Origin: Chitinophaga silvatica
Lineage (GTDB): Bacteria; Bacteroidota; Bacteroidia; Chitinophagales; Chitinophagaceae
DNA: 64,000 nt
Direction: 5' to 3'
NCBI RefSeq assembly: GCF_003419895.1
Contig: NZ_QPMM01000006.1
Coordinates: 124,001 to 188,000 of the forward strand
Part shown: positions 26,932 to 35,186 of the stretch, one piece after another
How positions within the stretch are numbered: position 1 is the first letter of the stretch
Layout: each line of letters starts with the position of its first letter
Translations under genes and position numbers: made by a program
Notes under the pieces: generated by a model
Seen by the model: only the letters and a program-made list of their open reading frames with translations
Database searches by the model: none
What the model was told of the DNA's origin: nothing

Positions 26932-27903
26932 ATGAAGAAGGTAAAATATTTTTATAACACCCAAACATTAAAATACGAGAAGCTGGTAGTTTCGTTGCGG
27001 GTAAAAGTCCTGAGGATATTGGGCTTTTTATCGGCAGCTATTGTTACTGGTGCCATTTTTCTTTCAGTGGCTTATCGGTTGGTGGATTCACCAAAAGAAA
27101 AGTCGTTGCGTTCCGAGCTGGAAGGTATGAAGGAGAAATACGAGGCATTGCAGGGCCGTATGAAGGAAATGAAGGGTACATTGGCCGATCTGCAGGATCG
27201 GGATAATGAGATTTACAGAGTAATCTTCGAAGCATCACCTGTTCCGGATAGTTCACGTATGGGTAAAGTAAAGCGTGATGAAGAGGCGTCGCAGCTTCAA
27301 TCATTTGCCAGTGCCGAAATAGTAGCATCAACAGGGGTTTTATTGAAAGAACTTACAAACAGAATTAAAGCACAGGAGAAATCTTACGAGGAAATCGATA
27401 AAATGATCAAGAATAAGCAGCAAATGTTGGCCTCTATCCCTGCTATTCAACCTGTCGCCAATAAAGAATTAAAACATATTGCATCCGGTTTTGGATATCG
27501 TATTGATCCTATCTATAAAACAATGAAATATCATGCGGGGCTCGACTTTGCAGCTCCCAGCGGCACTCCTATCTATTCTACCGGTGATGGTGTAGTAGAG
27601 GAAGCCAGTTTAAGTGATGTTGGTTATGGTAACCACGTGGTAGTACGACATGGATATGGTTATAAAACCCTGTATGGTCACATGCTGAGAATGAAAGTGA
27701 AATCGGGGCAGGCTGTAAAGCGTGGAGATGTACTGGGTTGGGTAGGTAGCACCGGTAAATCTACCGGGCCTCACTGCCACTATGAAGTAATTAAAAATGG
27801 CGAAAAAGTAGATCCTGTATATTATTTCGTGACAGATCTCACTCCTGAGCAGTTCGACAAAATGCTTAAACTCGCCAGATCCGGCAACCAGTCATTCGAT
27901 TGA
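26932..27903 (+). CDS. Membrane-anchored M23 (LytM) family peptidase (323 aa)
   Basis: Peptidoglycan endopeptidase, or a regulator of one, facing the periplasm. A single transmembrane helix (about residues 29-48) follows a basic cytoplasmic tail. A coiled-coil region (about 57-95) leads to the LytM domain (about 185-300). Zinc and catalytic residues are all present: His201 and Asp205 in HAGLD, His250 in YGHM, and His281/His283 in PHCH. It is therefore likely active, unlike EnvC/NlpD-type degenerate proteins. Downstream MerR and thioredoxin-like genes share the direction, but a 110-bp gap makes co-transcription uncertain. Confidence 0.94.
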   Translation: MKKVKYFYNTQTLKYEKLVVSLRVKVLRILGFLSAAIVTGAIFLSVAYRLVDSPKEKSLRSELEGMKEKYEALQGRMKEMKGTLADLQDRDNEIYRVIFEASPVPDSSRMGKVKRDEEASQLQSFASAEIVASTGVLLKELTNRIKAQEKSYEEIDKMIKNKQQMLASIPAIQPVANKELKHIASGFGYRIDPIYKTMKYHAGLDFAAPSGTPIYSTGDGVVEEASLSDVGYGNHVVVRHGYGYKTLYGHMLRMKVKSGQAVKRGDVLGWVGSTGKSTGPHCHYEVIKNGEKVDPVYYFVTDLTPEQFDKMLKLARSGNQSFD

Positions 27904-28013
27904 TCATTCATTTGTTGTCACATCCAAAAAATCTCAGGTCTGCTAGCTGAAAGCAAGCACGAAAAGCTTAACTTCATCGTGTAAAAGTTTTTTGTCACCT
28001 TGTTTTTTACTCG

Positions 28014-28532
28014 ATGCACCAGCTAGACCTATTCTCGACACCTGGATTACCGCATCTAACGGAAGCTGCGGTTTCGACGCCTAAAGTTAAAGTAAAGACA
28101 AGCAGCCCTAAAGCTGCCATTACTCCGCCTTCCCTACCAGGTAAGAAACGGGGACGTAAATCACTGAAAGATTTTTCAGATGACCCAGATCTGATTATGG
28201 AATTGGACAAACTAACACTCGATAAACAATATTATTCTATCAGTGAAGTAGCCGCCATGTTTAAGGTGAATACTTCGCTCATACGCTATTGGGAGAACGA
28301 ATTTGATATTCTTCAACCTAAAAAAAACAGAAAAGGCGATAGACTCTTCAGACAAGAGGATATTCATTATCTCAAAGTTATTTATCACCTTCTTCGTGAA
28401 AGAAAGTACACCATCGAGGGTGCTAAGCAAAAATTAAAAGAAGATCATAAATTGGCAGCCCGAAATTTCGAAATGGTACAAGCTTTGCTAAAAGTGCGAG
28501 GATTTCTTTCCGAATTGAAAGATCAATTATAA
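28014..28532 (+). CDS. MerR-family transcriptional regulator (172 aa)
   Basis: DNA-binding regulator. An N-terminal disordered, basic Pro/Lys-rich tail (about 1-60) precedes the MerR winged-helix domain (about 70-145): YYSISEVAAMFKVNTSLIRYWENEFDIL, then the wing RLFRQEDIHYLKVIYHLLRERKYTIEGAKQKL. No long dimerisation coiled coil or effector-binding domain follows, so it is a short MerR with the helical end only. The next gene starts 10 bp downstream and is probably co-transcribed. Such MerR proteins are common single-copy genes in Bacteroidota; the target is unknown. Confidence 0.9.
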   Translation: MHQLDLFSTPGLPHLTEAAVSTPKVKVKTSSPKAAITPPSLPGKKRGRKSLKDFSDDPDLIMELDKLTLDKQYYSISEVAAMFKVNTSLIRYWENEFDILQPKKNRKGDRLFRQEDIHYLKVIYHLLRERKYTIEGAKQKLKEDHKLAARNFEMVQALLKVRGFLSELKDQL

Positions 28533-28542
28533 AAAAATCATT

Positions 28543-29046
28543 ATGCGATTAAAAACTTTACTCCTGGGTGGTAGCTTGTTGTGCTCAACCCTGGTTTGGG
28601 CTCAGAACGAAAAATCCATCAAGGGCAAAATAGATATGAAAACCCTTATGAATGATCCATCTACCGCTTGGTTCTATAAAGGGGTAAACGATTATCAGCC
28701 TAATGAAAATATGCTCAATTATATTAAGAGCAATCGTTCCAACTTCAATATGGTTGTTGTAATGAGCACCTGGGATGATGCCAGTAAAAATATTGTTCCG
28801 GCACTTTATAAAGTAATGATCACCGGTGGTAGCCCTGAAGAGCAAATCGTAATGTTTGCCGCCGATCAGAAATTGCAAACAGATGCCCCGGTAGATTATA
28901 AAGTGAAAAAACTTCCTACCATCATCGTTTACAGAGAAGGTAAAGAAGAAGGACGTATCGTAGGTACTCCTAAAGAAACTGTAGAAGCAGAATTATGCCG
29001 CATCCTGCTCAACAGCAGCAAAAAAGAAAAAGATAAAGAGAACTAA
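28543..29046 (+). CDS. Exported thioredoxin-fold protein lacking the CXXC active site (167 aa)
   Basis: A signal peptide ends near LVWAQ (residues 1-21). The rest fits a thioredoxin fold: strand FNMVVVMSTW, then helix, then cis-proline loop KKLPTIIVYREGKEEGRIVG (Pro125). Where thioredoxins have WCxxC, this protein has STWDDASKN (Trp77 to Asn83), so both redox cysteines are missing. The only mature cysteine is in the C-terminal helix (AELCRIL). It cannot act as a classical disulfide oxidoreductase and may be a binding or chaperone module. Start is 10 bp after the MerR gene; a 20-bp-stem terminator follows. Frame is intact, so this is not simple decay. Confidence 0.82.
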   Translation: MRLKTLLLGGSLLCSTLVWAQNEKSIKGKIDMKTLMNDPSTAWFYKGVNDYQPNENMLNYIKSNRSNFNMVVVMSTWDDASKNIVPALYKVMITGGSPEEQIVMFAADQKLQTDAPVDYKVKKLPTIIVYREGKEEGRIVGTPKETVEAELCRILLNSSKKEKDKEN

Positions 29047-29064
29047 TCCGAGGTTCCTTTTAAT

Positions 29065-29107
29065 AAAAAGATAAAGCCTGCCAGATCCTGGCAGGCTTTA
29101 TCTTTTT
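29065..29107. terminator. Bidirectional terminator, 20-bp perfect stem
   Basis: 29065-29084 pairs perfectly with 29088-29107 (core AAAGCCTGCCAG) around a 3-nt loop, with A and T runs at the edges. It separates the convergent thioredoxin-fold and MscS genes. Confidence 0.92.
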
Positions 29108-29120
29108 ATTGCTAACAACG

Positions 29121-30221
29121 TTATTCTTTATTGTTAATAGTAATATTGGTAGAAGTAGACGGAAGTCTAATTCCCTTGCTCTCCAATAACTGGATGATAG
29201 ATAAATTCACACTTTCCCGTAATGCAGCATATTGGCTACCATCAATGATATAAGTGTTGAAAACCACCTGAATCACATAGGTATCCTTCGTGAAGTCGTT
29301 CAGGTTTACCACATAGTTATCAAGAATATTATGATTGTTCTTAAGTAATGATCGTACCTCCTGCAGAAAAGCATAGATCGTGGCTGAAGGAATATCGCTT
29401 CCCAGTTCCACTTTCAAAGCCACTCTTTGCTGCGTGCGTTGAGATAAGTTGTCGAGCACACTATCTACCATCTTTTTATTGGGAACTGTTACAAATGTTT
29501 TTTCAAGGGTGCGGATACGGGTACTGCGAAGGCCTATCTTTTCAACACTTCCCTGAAAACTGTCTACTTTCACGGTATCGCCTACCCTGAACGGTTTGTC
29601 TGAAAATATAATAAATGATCCGATGAGGTTCTCTATACTTTCTTTAGCAGCTAATGCCAGGGCTGCAGCACCGATACCAAGACCCGCAACGATCTTCTCT
29701 ACCAGTCCTGTTCCGAAAAGAATCTTAATAAAGGCAATGGCACCAAGAATAAAAACTATCGCTTTAAAAAAGTCTCTGAAAAAAATCACAAACTGATCAT
29801 CTGTTTTGTCTGCTGTCAGGCTGGCCTTATGTTTTAATACCAATGCAACAAAATCGATTAGCCTCAGCATAATCCAGATTACGCTCATACTTAGCGCCAG
29901 GCTTAGTATGGTGTCTGTTGCATCCTGAAGTCTGATCTTATTGTAGATATGAACGTTAAGGGCGGTTGGGAAGGTAAATTTATCTATCGTCACCATAAAA
30001 GTGACCAAGAGGAAGAAATATTCCAGGGGGCGTAGCAACAGGCTAACAAAATCTTTTTCATCCAGGTTGGGCGACCAGTGCTTTACCAGTCGAAACAGTA
30101 TAGCAGCAAAGCCTTTAGAGATATATCGTTTTATGAATGATACAAATAATAAAACGCCTATCAACATCAGATAATCTCTTACAGGATTATCTAAGATCAC
30201 CGTATTAAGAAATTCTTTCAT
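29121..30221 (-). CDS. MscS-family small-conductance mechanosensitive channel (366 aa)
   Basis: Inner-membrane channel that opens under membrane tension and releases osmolytes on hypo-osmotic shock. Several hydrophobic helices occupy residues 15-180. The pore helix TM3 and start of the beta domain are clear: GLGIGAAALALAAKESIENLIGSFIIFSDKPFRVGDTVKV. The beta domain continues with GSVEKIGLRSTRIRTLEKTFVTVPNKKM, and an alpha/beta C-terminal cage follows. Length is larger than E. coli MscS (286 aa) because of extra N-terminal helices. It lies 7 bp after the amidohydrolase gene and is probably co-transcribed with it. Confidence 0.95.
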   Translation of the reverse strand: MKEFLNTVILDNPVRDYLMLIGVLLFVSFIKRYISKGFAAILFRLVKHWSPNLDEKDFVSLLLRPLEYFFLLVTFMVTIDKFTFPTALNVHIYNKIRLQDATDTILSLALSMSVIWIMLRLIDFVALVLKHKASLTADKTDDQFVIFFRDFFKAIVFILGAIAFIKILFGTGLVEKIVAGLGIGAAALALAAKESIENLIGSFIIFSDKPFRVGDTVKVDSFQGSVEKIGLRSTRIRTLEKTFVTVPNKKMVDSVLDNLSQRTQQRVALKVELGSDIPSATIYAFLQEVRSLLKNNHNILDNYVVNLNDFTKDTYVIQVVFNTYIIDGSQYAALRESVNLSIIQLLESKGIRLPSTSTNITINNKE

Positions 30222-30228
30222 TTTTTAC

Positions 30229-31371
30229 TTAAATGATTCTTTTGCTTTTTTCATTGATTAAAATAATGCCGGGTTGGCTACCGACTTTGAAAGTGCCATA
30301 GTTATCTTGTATTCCCAGTGCTTTAGCACCGTTATAAGTGGCCCATTGCAAGATTTCAGCCAGTGGTATTTCCGGATAATGGCTGCGGATAGTGCTGATT
30401 TCTTCCCAAATAGATAATTGATGGTTAGAGGCCAGGCTATCGGTTCCAAGCGTAATATTACAGTTTAATTTTCGCAACATCTGAATATCGGGTAACCTGT
30501 TCTCTATGTATAGGTTGGCATTCGGGCATAAACACCACCAAACATCAGTCAGCTGACGTTGAGCAAAGGTTGCATCAGCTTCAGTTGTAAAGGTGTTATG
30601 TACAAGTATGATTTTTTGATTATTGAAATAAGGAAGAAATGCTTCCAGGCTATTGGTGTTGGATGGTTGGAAGCTATCGGCATTCATCTTAAAATGATTA
30701 TAAAAATCGATGAAAGCACCGGATTTCTGTTGGAATAATTCATTTTCGGCAGCAGTTTCCTGGTTATGGATGCTCACAGGAATATTGTCCGGAGTGGAAG
30801 CCAACAGGTTGAAAAGGGTTTTGCTCACAGAATAGGGAGCATGAGGCACAATACTGCATTTATTGAAAGGGCCCACAATCTCCTGAAAGGAGTTTAATAC
30901 CCCCATACTATAATCGTAGCGCTGGGTTGCAGCCATATCGGCCACTCCCATACATTCGACAAAAGAATGGTAATACATTCTTTCCTGTTGTTTTTTAACC
31001 AGGGTATTGGTGGTATTGCAGATATCTCCAACTGCCACGATACCGGACTCCCACATTGCCTGTTCGGCAGCATCAATTTTTTCGGCAAGATCAGCTGGTT
31101 GATTTCTGGTTTCCATTACCTTGGTAAGAAAGGCGGGTAACCCGGTATGCTCAGGAATTTGCCCTTTCATATGGGATAATTCGAGATGACAATGGGTATT
31201 TATAAAGCCCGGGCATAAAATTCCGTCTACTTCCTGCACATCATTTCCAGCTTTTGAGGTAGGGAGAATATCGATTATAATGCCCGTCTGGTCTGTGATC
31301 AGTACGTTTTCTGACCCCAGGAATTTAACGCCGTTAAATATATCTTTTCCTTTTAATTTGATCTGTTTCAA
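30229..31371 (-). CDS. Amidohydrolase/metal-dependent deaminase (380 aa)
   Basis: TIM-barrel amidohydrolase that most likely deaminates an aminated purine-type or related ring. Metal ligands and catalytic residues are readable: His60/His62 in NTHCHLELS, His177 in VPHAPYS, His202 and Glu205 in HNQE, and Asp311 in LGTDSLASN. An HxE helix and Asp-Ser are the pattern of the deaminase branch (cytosine, S-adenosylhomocysteine and aminodeoxyfutalosine deaminases). HCHLELS is also seen in proteins proposed for the futalosine menaquinone route, so a role in 6-aminodeoxyfutalosine deamination is possible but unproven here. Divergent from prfA. Confidence 0.85.
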   Translation of the reverse strand: MKQIKLKGKDIFNGVKFLGSENVLITDQTGIIIDILPTSKAGNDVQEVDGILCPGFINTHCHLELSHMKGQIPEHTGLPAFLTKVMETRNQPADLAEKIDAAEQAMWESGIVAVGDICNTTNTLVKKQQERMYYHSFVECMGVADMAATQRYDYSMGVLNSFQEIVGPFNKCSIVPHAPYSVSKTLFNLLASTPDNIPVSIHNQETAAENELFQQKSGAFIDFYNHFKMNADSFQPSNTNSLEAFLPYFNNQKIILVHNTFTTEADATFAQRQLTDVWWCLCPNANLYIENRLPDIQMLRKLNCNITLGTDSLASNHQLSIWEEISTIRSHYPEIPLAEILQWATYNGAKALGIQDNYGTFKVGSQPGIILINEKSKRII

Positions 31372-31402
31372 TCTCCTGCTGTTTAATTTAAGTTAATGAT
31401 GT

Positions 31403-31410
31403 TAATTTTG
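31403..31410 (+). promoter_or_regulatory. Putative -7 element (TAATTTTG) for prfA
   Basis: TAATTTTG matches TAnnTTTG and lies 62 bp before the prfA ATG, in the divergent region shared with the amidohydrolase gene. Confidence 0.5.
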
Positions 31411-31472
31411 CATCCCAATTGACTCCGTTATTTTCCCGGTTATTGGAAGTAACTCAAAAGTCAAATATAATT

Positions 31473-32537
31473 ATGATAGACAAACTGGAAGCTATAAAAG
31501 GTCGATTCGAGCAGGTATCGCTGGCGTTAACCAACCCGGAAGTGGTTAGCGATAACAAGAAATTTGGCCAGTTGAGTAAAGAATACCGTCAGCTTGAGAA
31601 GATTGTAAAGGCTTATAATGCCTACCGCAACACGCTGGATAATATTGCTTTTAACAAGGAAGTATTGGATAGTGGTGACGACGAAATGCGTGAATTGGCA
31701 AAAGCGGAAACTGAAACCTTGCAGGAGCAGAAAGTAGCTCAGGAAGAAGAGATTCGCAATCTTCTGATTCCGAAAGATCCACAGGATGAGAAAAATGCCA
31801 TTCTGGAGATTCGTGCAGGAACTGGTGGAGATGAGGCCAGCTTGTTTGCGGGCGACTTATTCCGTATGTACCTGCGCTTCTGTGAATTACAGGGTTGGTC
31901 TACCTCCCTGTTGAATGAAAATGCTGGTTCAGTTGGCGGATATAAGGAAATAGTATTGGAAATAAGCGGTGAAGATGTATATGGCACTTTGAAGTTCGAA
32001 TCCGGCGTACATCGTGTGCAAAGGGTTCCGGCAACAGAAGCCTCCGGAAGGGTGCATACCTCGGCCGCAACTGTAGCAGTATTGCCGGAAGCGGAAGAGG
32101 TGGATGTGGATATCAGAGAAGCCGATATTAAAATGGATACATTCCGTTCATCAGGCGCTGGTGGACAGCACGTAAATAAAACAGAATCGGCGGTGCGTTT
32201 AACGCATATACCAACAGGAGTGATTGTAGAATGCCAGGAAGGTCGTAGCCAGCACTCGAACCGTGAAATAGCAATGAAAATGCTGCGTACCCGTATTTAT
32301 GAAGCGGCAGTGCGCAAACATGAAGATGCTATTGCCAGTCAACGTAAAAGTTTGGTGTCGACCGGCGACCGTTCTGCGAAGATCCGTACCTATAATTATC
32401 CTCAGGGCCGTGTAACTGATCACCGTATCGGGATGACCGTCTATAATATGGATGCATTTATGAACGGAGAGATTAAGGAAATGATTTCTGCACTACAATT
32501 TGCAGAAAATGCGGAAAAACTGAAACAAGGCAGTTAA
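31473..32537 (+). CDS. prfA: Peptide chain release factor 1
   Basis: Reads UAA and UAG stop codons and triggers peptide release on the ribosome. The start at 31473 (MIDKLEAIKGRFEQ) gives the standard length of 354 aa; an in-frame ATG 54 bp upstream adds an unconserved tail and was rejected. The stop-codon anticodon-like tripeptide is Pro186-Ala-Thr188 in RVPATEASG, which marks RF1 rather than RF2. The catalytic GGQ is at 230-232 in SGAGGQHVNKTESAVR. C-terminal RSQHSNREIAMKMLR and TYNYPQGRVTDHRIG are also conserved. A long inverted repeat follows the stop. Confidence 0.99.
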   Translation: MIDKLEAIKGRFEQVSLALTNPEVVSDNKKFGQLSKEYRQLEKIVKAYNAYRNTLDNIAFNKEVLDSGDDEMRELAKAETETLQEQKVAQEEEIRNLLIPKDPQDEKNAILEIRAGTGGDEASLFAGDLFRMYLRFCELQGWSTSLLNENAGSVGGYKEIVLEISGEDVYGTLKFESGVHRVQRVPATEASGRVHTSAATVAVLPEAEEVDVDIREADIKMDTFRSSGAGGQHVNKTESAVRLTHIPTGVIVECQEGRSQHSNREIAMKMLRTRIYEAAVRKHEDAIASQRKSLVSTGDRSAKIRTYNYPQGRVTDHRIGMTVYNMDAFMNGEIKEMISALQFAENAEKLKQGS

Positions 32538-32544
32538 AATATAG

Positions 32545-32621
32545 CTCGCAAAGCGGGTAAGTTTTTTTAAGAAGTATAAGATATTCTTATGCCTCTTTAA
32601 AAACCTTAGCCACTTTGCGAG
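32545..32621. repeat. Inverted-repeat element A (CGCAAAG family) after prfA
   Basis: A 77-bp hairpin: 36-nt arms (32545-32580 and 32586-32621) match at 30 of 36 positions around a 5-nt loop (counted by eye). The outer edges read CTCGCAAAG and CTTTGCGAG, like the other two long elements in this window. It may end the prfA transcript, but it is much longer than an ordinary terminator and has no clean trailing T run. Confidence 0.75.
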
Positions 32622-32723
32622 AAATCCTTCTATTTTACCGAAAATTCCTACATTTATTAAGGCGGTAACTTCAACCCCGCTAATTGTTAGACACCATTCT
32701 TTTCTTCCTAAAACTTACTTTTC

Positions 32724-33311
32724 ATGTTAGATCAATTAATGGATCTCGTTCGAGAACATGCACAAACATCTGTGGTAAACAATTCTGCTATTCCAAATGA
32801 ACACAATGAAGCAGTTATTGGAGCAGCGGCAACGTCTATTACAACAGGTTTGCAACAGGCCCTTGCCAATGGTCAGGCTTCTGATGTATTAGCACTTTTT
32901 AATGGGAGTGCAGATACCACTGCTAATCCTTTGGTAAGTGGGATTTCCAACAACTTTATGTCTGCCCTTTTGGAAAAGCTGCATCTGGATAAAGGGATGG
33001 CGCAGCAAATTACGGCTTCTCTGATCCCTACAGTTTTGGGGGCATTGACAAAGAAGACCAATGATTCTTCCGACAAGAGTTTTAATCTTGAAGGTATTTT
33101 AAATTCATTGACAGGTGGAGCGGCACAAGGGCTTAATCTGCAGGGAATTTTGGGAAGTTTATCAGGAGGTTTAGACAAGAATGGAGATGGCAAAGTAAAT
33201 CTGGATGATCTTACCAGTTTATTATCCAATGGAGCAAAAAAACAAGGAGAAGGAGGAAGCAATAACTCTAATGAAGGATTAGGAGGAATGCTAAAGAATT
33301 TGTTTGGTTGA
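32724..33311 (+). CDS. DUF937 (YidB-like) protein with a calcium-loop-like motif (195 aa)
   Basis: A cytoplasmic or exported (no signal peptide seen) helical protein of the DUF937 family, recognised from its N-terminal MLDQLMDLVREHAQ, the small-residue-rich helices (IGAAATSITTGLQQAL), and the Leu/Gly-rich ILNSLTGG, ILGSLSGG and GGMLKNLFG repeats. Near residues 155-168 the sequence DKNGDGKVNLDDL fits an EF-hand calcium loop (DxNxDG-x-I/V-xxxD/E). Function is unknown. It stands alone between the prfA repeat and the OmpA-type gene. Confidence 0.82.
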   Translation: MLDQLMDLVREHAQTSVVNNSAIPNEHNEAVIGAAATSITTGLQQALANGQASDVLALFNGSADTTANPLVSGISNNFMSALLEKLHLDKGMAQQITASLIPTVLGALTKKTNDSSDKSFNLEGILNSLTGGAAQGLNLQGILGSLSGGLDKNGDGKVNLDDLTSLLSNGAKKQGEGGSNNSNEGLGGMLKNLFG

Positions 33312-33438
33312 GTTGTGTAATAATTTTACTACAAAGTATCAAATTATTTATTTACAATATATTTAATTGAATTGTTTGTCAATTATTTATTGCTGAATAA
33401 ACAATTTGGCAAAATATTTGTTTCATCCGGAATTCAGT

Positions 33439-33446
33439 TAATTTTG
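33439..33446 (+). promoter_or_regulatory. Putative -7 element (TAATTTTG) for the OmpA lipoprotein
   Basis: TAATTTTG matches TAnnTTTG and ends 46 bp before the chosen start at 33493. Confidence 0.5.
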
Positions 33447-33492
33447 CCAACAGAATTAATTCATAAAAAACTTCATGTTTAAAATTTTTACG

Positions 33493-34173
33493 ATGAAAAA
33501 ACTCAATGTTCTGGTAGCGATGCTTTTATCTGTGACCATGCTATTTAGCTGTAAAACCTGGCAAAGCATGGATAATACTAAGAAAGGAGCTGCTATTGGA
33601 GTAGGTGGTGGTGCTGCTGCCGGCGCTATTATTGGTAAAGCTGCCGGAAATACAGCATTAGGAGCCATCATTGGAGCTGCAGTAGGTGGTGCTGGTGGTG
33701 CATTGATTGGAAAGAAGATGGATAAACAGGCACAGGAAATCAAGACTGAAATACCTAATGCAACTGTGGAGCGTGTAGGCGAAGGGATTAATGTAACTTT
33801 TGATGCTGGAATTTTATTTGGATTTGATAAATCAGATTTGTCTCCGGCGGCTCAGCAAAGTGTTAAGGATTTGGCAAAGATTCTGAATAAATATCCTGAT
33901 ACAGACGTACGTGTAGAAGGCCATACAGATGATAAAGGTACAGATGCTTATAACATGACGCTTTCTGAAAAAAGAACTAAATCTGTGATTAAGTATCTGG
34001 AAGCACAGGGTATTGATCCTAAGCGTATCCAAGGTTTCTGGTATGGTAAATCACAACCTAAAGTACCTAATGATTCAGATGCTAACCGCGCTATTAACCG
34101 TCGTTGCGAATTCTCTATCTCTGCAAATGATAAGATGAAGGCCGATGCGGAGAAAGAAGCAGGTAAGCAATAA
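33493..34173 (+). CDS. OmpA-family lipoprotein with glycine-zipper domain (226 aa)
   Basis: Outer-membrane lipoprotein that anchors the membrane to peptidoglycan. ATG at 33493 gives a lipoprotein signal with lipobox LFSC (Cys20); the ATG 18 bp earlier only adds MFKIFT. A glycine-zipper segment (about 34-75, GAAIGVGGGAAAGAIIGKAAG) resembles membrane-embedded helices. The C-terminal OmpA domain (about 100-215) includes FDKSDLSP, VRVEGHTDDKGTDAYNMTLSEKRTKSV and the peptidoglycan-contacting NRAINRRCEF. This is a YiaD/PAL-like arrangement common in Bacteroidota. Single-gene unit with its own promoter element and terminator. Confidence 0.95.
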   Translation: MKKLNVLVAMLLSVTMLFSCKTWQSMDNTKKGAAIGVGGGAAAGAIIGKAAGNTALGAIIGAAVGGAGGALIGKKMDKQAQEIKTEIPNATVERVGEGINVTFDAGILFGFDKSDLSPAAQQSVKDLAKILNKYPDTDVRVEGHTDDKGTDAYNMTLSEKRTKSVIKYLEAQGIDPKRIQGFWYGKSQPKVPNDSDANRAINRRCEFSISANDKMKADAEKEAGKQ

Positions 34174-34218
34174 AGATATTCGATAGAATACACTTATTTC
34201 TCATAAGCAGATATATAT

Positions 34219-34248
34219 TCCCTCCTGTTTACAGGAGGGATTTTTATT
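34219..34248 (+). terminator. Terminator after the OmpA lipoprotein
   Basis: TCCCTCCTGT pairs with ACAGGAGGGA around a 2-nt TT loop (or closes to a larger loop) and is followed by TTTTTATTT. Its T tract overlaps the stop codon of the convergent VanZ-like gene. Confidence 0.85.
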
Positions 34249-34639
34249 TCTTACTGTTTTTGGTTTTGTACCAGTGAATAACCAGTTTAAAAAAAACTGC
34301 TCCGCCAATAGCCCCCAGCGTATCAGCCAGTAAATCGTACAGGTCGAAACTTCTGCCTACTGCCCAATATTTTTGCATGAGTTCAATTGCAAAACCATAT
34401 AAGGCGGCCAGAACAACCAATAGGAAAAGAGTAAGGTTGGTAACTTTTTGTTTTTGCCAAAAGATTCCCAGGGCAATAAGAAATACGATTCCTCCAAACA
34501 TCCCAAAATGAACAACTTTATCGAAATGAATTTTTTCAAGGAATGAATTGGTAGGTACATCGTCGCCTGGCATAAGGCAGAGGATTAATATTATCGATAT
34601 CCATACAATGGCTGGCAGATGGTACAGCGTCTTTTTCAT
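34244..34639 (-). CDS. VanZ-like membrane protein (131 aa)
   Basis: Small four-helix membrane protein of the VanZ-like family. Helices are predicted near residues 7-24, 42-60, 67-85 and 103-122. Conserved family features are LCLMPG at the end of helix 1, FDKVVHFGMFGGIVFL at helix 2, and the acidic segment GRSFDLYDLLADTLGAIGG leading into helix 4. The founding VanZ gives low-level teicoplanin resistance, but most homologues, including those in Bacteroidota, have no proven function, so resistance should not be assumed. Convergent with the OmpA gene; probably cotranscribed with nothing upstream, since a terminator intervenes. Confidence 0.88.
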   Translation of the reverse strand: MKKTLYHLPAIVWISIILILCLMPGDDVPTNSFLEKIHFDKVVHFGMFGGIVFLIALGIFWQKQKVTNLTLFLLVVLAALYGFAIELMQKYWAVGRSFDLYDLLADTLGAIGGAVFFKLVIHWYKTKNSKK

Positions 34640-34680
34640 ATCTGACTTTCGGCTATATTATTGGCAAAAGGTTATAACAA

Positions 34681-34722
34681 TAAAAAGGACAACAGGTTTC
34701 GTTTAGAGTACCCTGTTGTCCT
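34681..34722 (-). terminator. Terminator after gcvH
   Basis: AGGACAACAGG (34686-34696) pairs perfectly with CCTGTTGTCCT (34712-34722) around a 15-nt loop. On the minus strand the hairpin is followed by a T run (complement of 34682-34686). Confidence 0.8.
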
Positions 34723-34748
34723 GGTTATTTGAAAAAAATAAGAATCAA

Positions 34749-35129
34749 TTATTCTCCGATTAAAGCTTTGTATGCAGCTGCATCTAATAATCCATTTACA
34801 TCATCCGGATTGTCTACTGTTACTTTAACCATCCATCCATCGCCATAAGGATCTGTATTAACTAATTCAGGAGTTCCTTCCAGTTCTTCATTAATACCGG
34901 CAATAACACCAGTTACAGGCATAAAAAGATCAGATACGGTTTTTACTGCTTCTACAGTACCAAATACATGTTCTGCCTCTATACGCTTATTTAATGTAGG
35001 GATATCTACGAAAACGATATCTCCTAATTCGCGTTGTGCAAATTCAGTAATACCGATAGTAGCTGTACTACCCTCTAATAAAACCCATTCGTGATCTTTG
35101 GTGTAACGTAGATTTGATGGAAAATTCAT
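34749..35129 (-). CDS. gcvH: Glycine cleavage system H protein
   Basis: Lipoyl carrier that shuttles the aminomethyl intermediate between P, T and L proteins in glycine breakdown. The lipoylation site is Lys63 in [20 protein letters not shown]. The opening [15 protein letters not shown] and the closing [16 protein letters not shown] are both typical. Length 126 aa is standard. The other gcv genes are not in the window. A hairpin terminator follows the gene. Confidence 0.98.
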   Translation of the reverse strand: MNFPSNLRYTKDHEWVLLEGSTATIGITEFAQRELGDIVFVDIPTLNKRIEAEHVFGTVEAVKTVSDLFMPVTGVIAGINEELEGTPELVNTDPYGDGWMVKVTVDNPDDVNGLLDAAAYKALIGE

Positions 35130-35186
35130 ATCAAGTTTGATTTTGAGCCATAAAAATACGGAGATTGCCGGAATTAATAAAAATCG

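Noticed and set aside
31419..31472. Upstream start of prfA adding 18 residues
   Set aside because: The extension is not part of RF1; the normal N terminus begins MIDKLEAIKG.
34244..34639. VanZ-like gene as a glycopeptide-resistance gene
   Set aside because: It is a stand-alone VanZ-like protein with no vanHAX or regulators; the family is widespread without resistance roles.
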